35,229 nt of DNA from an uncultured Acidobacteriota bacterium (GTDB taxonomy: Bacteria; Acidobacteriota; Terriglobia; Bryobacterales; Bryobacteraceae), in contig CADECY010000083.1 in NCBI GenBank assembly GCA_902825945.1, positions 1-35,229 of the forward strand, read 5' to 3'. The first letter of the stretch is position 1. The number at the start of each line of letters is the position of its first letter. The position numbers and the translations under genes are program-made. A model generated the notes under the pieces. It saw only the letters and a program-made list of their open reading frames with translations. It was not told the origin of the DNA and did no database searches. Shown here one piece after another: positions 33,412 through 35,229 of the stretch.

Positions 33412-34670
33412 TCGCCTATCCGGATTCGGTCCAGTTTCTCTACGCGCTCGGCAACGAGATCAAGACGTCGAAGCTCGGCCTCGAGCGAATCACGGCCGTT
33501 CTCGCGGCGCTCGGCAATCCGGAGCGCACCTATCGCGCCGTGCATGTCGCGGGGACGAATGGCAAGGGCTCCACCTGCGCGATGATCGCCTCGGCATTGC
33601 GCGCGGACGGACATCGAGTAGGTCTGTACACGTCTCCGCATCTGGTGGAACCCACCGAGCGGATCCGCGTGGACGGCGCCGAGATCCCGCCGGAGCGCTT
33701 CGCCGCCGTGTTCGACGGAATTCGACACGTTTCGACACAATTGCTCGACTCCGGCGCGATCGACATGCACCCGACCTATTTCGAAACCGTCACCGCGATG
33801 GCTTTCGAATACTTCCGGTCCGAGCAAATTGATTGAGCGGTTATCGAAACCGGTCTCGGCGGAAGGCTCGACGCGACCAACGTGGTGAGGCCCGAACTCA
33901 GCGTCATCACCCCAGTCGATTTCGATCACGAGGCGTGGCTCGGGTCGGACCTGCCGTCGATCGCTGGAGAAAAGGCGGGCATCATCAAGCCGGGTGTTGC
34001 AGTCGTGGTCTCGGCGCAGCGCGAGGAGGCGATGACGGTGATGCGCGCGCGGGCCGCCTCGCTCGGCTCTCCGCTCGTGGATGCCATCGCCCTCGAGCTG
34101 GCGGATTTGCGGCTGCACGCGTTCGGATGTTCGTTCCACTCAGCCGGAACGCTCATCGAGTGTCCGTTCGCGGGCGAGCATCAAGTGACGAATACGGTGA
34201 CCGCGCTCGCGGCTCTCCGGCGGCTCGGGATCAGCGTATCGGCGATTGCCCGAGGCATCCGGACCGCGACATGGCCCGGCCGGCTCGAGCGCGTGGCATC
34301 GAAGCCCGATATCATCCTCGACGGCGCGCACAATCCGGCGGGCGTGCGGGCGCTTGCGGCCTATATCCGCCGATTTTTCTCCGATCGCAAGGTCTGGCTG
34401 ATCTACGGCACGATGCGGGACAAGAGCGTGGAGGAAATCGGCGATCTGCTTTCGCCCGTGGCATCGGAGGTGATTCTCACCGCGCCCGATTCGCCGCGCG
34501 CGTTGCGGCCCGATGCGCTCGCACCGCTGTTCGATCATCCCTCGGTGCAAGTCGCGCCGGATCTTCGCGCCGCGCTCGAAATTGCGCGGGTTGCCGCGCC
34601 CGAAGACGTGATCTTCATCACCGGGTCGCTGTTTCTCGTGGGTGAAGCGCGCGCACTCCTCGTAAAATAG
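33408..34670 (+). CDS. folC: Folylpolyglutamate synthase/dihydrofolate synthase FolC, interrupted by an in-frame TGA
   Basis: Start ATG 33408. The Mur-ligase fold is clear: P-loop HVAGTNGKGS (about 47-55), YTSPHLVEPTERIRVDG, ETGLGGRLDATNVV (147-160), GEKAGIIKPG, DGAHNPAGVRAL and TGSLFLVGEAR at the end. Codon 143 (33834-33836) is TGA between SEQID and AVIETGLGG. The reading frame and motifs continue on both sides without loss, giving about 420 residues in all, the normal length. FolC adds glutamate to folates and makes dihydrofolate, and is normally essential. TGA is one transition from TGG. It could be a sequencing error, readthrough, or a true lesion with another copy elsewhere. Confidence 0.88.
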
Positions 34671-34678
34671 AGATTCCC

Positions 34679-35229
34679 ATGCCGCTCCGGGTTGCCCTGC
34701 GCACCTACGTCATCACGCCGCCCTTCTCCGCGTTCTGTTTCGCGATGTTCTGGCTGTGCGGTGTGCTGGTGTACAAGTTCGACCCGCGCAAGAAGGCGAT
34801 GGATCTGATCGCGCGCTTCTGGTCTTGGCTGCTGCTGTGGACCGCGGGCATCACCGTGATCACCGAAGGTCTCGATAAACTCTCGGCCACGGAACAGTAC
34901 GTTTATGTTTCGAACCACCTGAGCCTCGCCGATACTCCGCTCATGTGCGCCTACCTGCCCGGACCGTTCCGCTTTCTCGCCAAGGAATCGCTGATGCGCG
35001 TGCCGATCATTGGGGGACACCTCCGGCGGGCGGGCCACATCGGCGTGAATCGCGAGGATGCACGCTCGGCAGTACGCAGCTTGGCCGAATCGATTCGTGT
35101 GATGCAGTCCGGCGCCGCGTCGATGCTGATCTTCGCCGAAGGTTCGCGATCGGAAGGCGGCGACACGCAGACGTTCAAGGGCGGGGCGGCGCACCTGGCG
35201 ATCAAGTCCGGCAAGGCGGTGGTTCCGCT
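34679..35229 (+). CDS. 1-acyl-sn-glycerol-3-phosphate acyltransferase (PlsC-like), cut by window end
   Basis: The ATG at 34679 opens a frame that stays open to the last base, giving at least 183 residues. Two N-terminal hydrophobic stretches (FSAFCFAMFWLCGVLVY, FWSWLLLWTAGITVI) are followed by the acyltransferase signature H80-x4-D85 in NHLSLAD, block II/III FRFLAKESLMRVPIIG, and FAEGSRS (E154). These are the motifs of the PlsC family, which puts the second acyl chain on phosphatidic acid. It starts 8 bases after folC, so the two share a transcript. The C-terminus is missing; the call of PlsC over related acyltransferases is tentative. Confidence 0.85.
   Translation, partial: MPLRVALRTYVITPPFSAFCFAMFWLCGVLVYKFDPRKKAMDLIARFWSWLLLWTAGITVITEGLDKLSATEQYVYVSNHLSLADTPLMCAYLPGPFRFLAKESLMRVPIIGGHLRRAGHIGVNREDARSAVRSLAESIRVMQSGAASMLIFAEGSRSEGGDTQTFKGGAAHLAIKSGKAVVP

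Noticed and set aside
33834..33836. TGA in folC as selenocysteine or as a genome-wide Trp codon
   Set aside because: FolC has no Cys/Sec at this site and no selenocysteine-element hairpin was seen just after it. Other genes here end in TGA, and the AraC TGA is not at a Trp position.

Overview
The window is about 35 kb of GC-rich bacterial DNA with strongly GC-biased third codon positions. Gene content points to an acidobacterium, probably of the Solibacter/Bryobacter lineage. The signs are an 1,800-residue secreted protein with BACON-like, HYDIN-like and acidobacterial VWFA-type domains, a lipoprotein joining a sorbosone-dehydrogenase-like propeller, HEAT repeats and a cytochrome domain, a Tat-exported PQQ dehydrogenase, an ECF sigma/anti-sigma pair, and a small NHL-protein remnant. 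The assignment rests on domain style only; no rRNA or tRNA gene was seen.

Layout. 1-450: a small TPR protein. 428-3956 (minus): a tightly overlapping operon of ECF sigma factor, zinc-type anti-sigma factor, zinc-ribbon membrane protein, tiny LiaI/LiaF-like membrane protein and a DUF4097 protein, which looks like an envelope-stress module with a candidate self-regulated promoter. 4104-7437 (plus): a YbhN/LPG-synthase-like membrane protein overlapping nrdR, then the housekeeping sigma factor rpoD with a near-consensus promoter, a structured leader and a strong terminator. 7510-13726 (minus): the giant mosaic protein and a nucleoside phosphorylase.

13727-19762 is a disturbed region. It holds a frameshifted NHL-protein start, a small membrane protein, a lower-GC AlbA_2 (Schlafen-like) gene next to an AT-rich inverted repeat, and then three consecutive interrupted genes: a frameshifted TPR protein, an AraC regulator with an in-frame TGA, and a frameshifted VOC/glyoxalase gene.

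20107-31731 is a long run of plus-strand genes: homoserine dehydrogenase; an unusual three-enzyme fusion (methyltransferase, GxDLY/GDSL esterase, alpha/beta-hydrolase); a secreted protein; the propeller-HEAT-cytochrome lipoprotein; a CPBP protease; a secreted propeller-like protein; and a PQQ dehydrogenase adjoining a pentaheme cytochrome c. The last two probably form a periplasmic oxidation module that feeds electrons to the respiratory chain. 32098-35229: an APC permease, folC (interrupted by an in-frame TGA) and the start of a plsC-type acyltransferase.

The most interesting items are the triple-enzyme fusion, the giant protein whose metzincin-like and VWA sites both lack key residues, and the cluster of interrupted genes including folC, which needs read-level verification.
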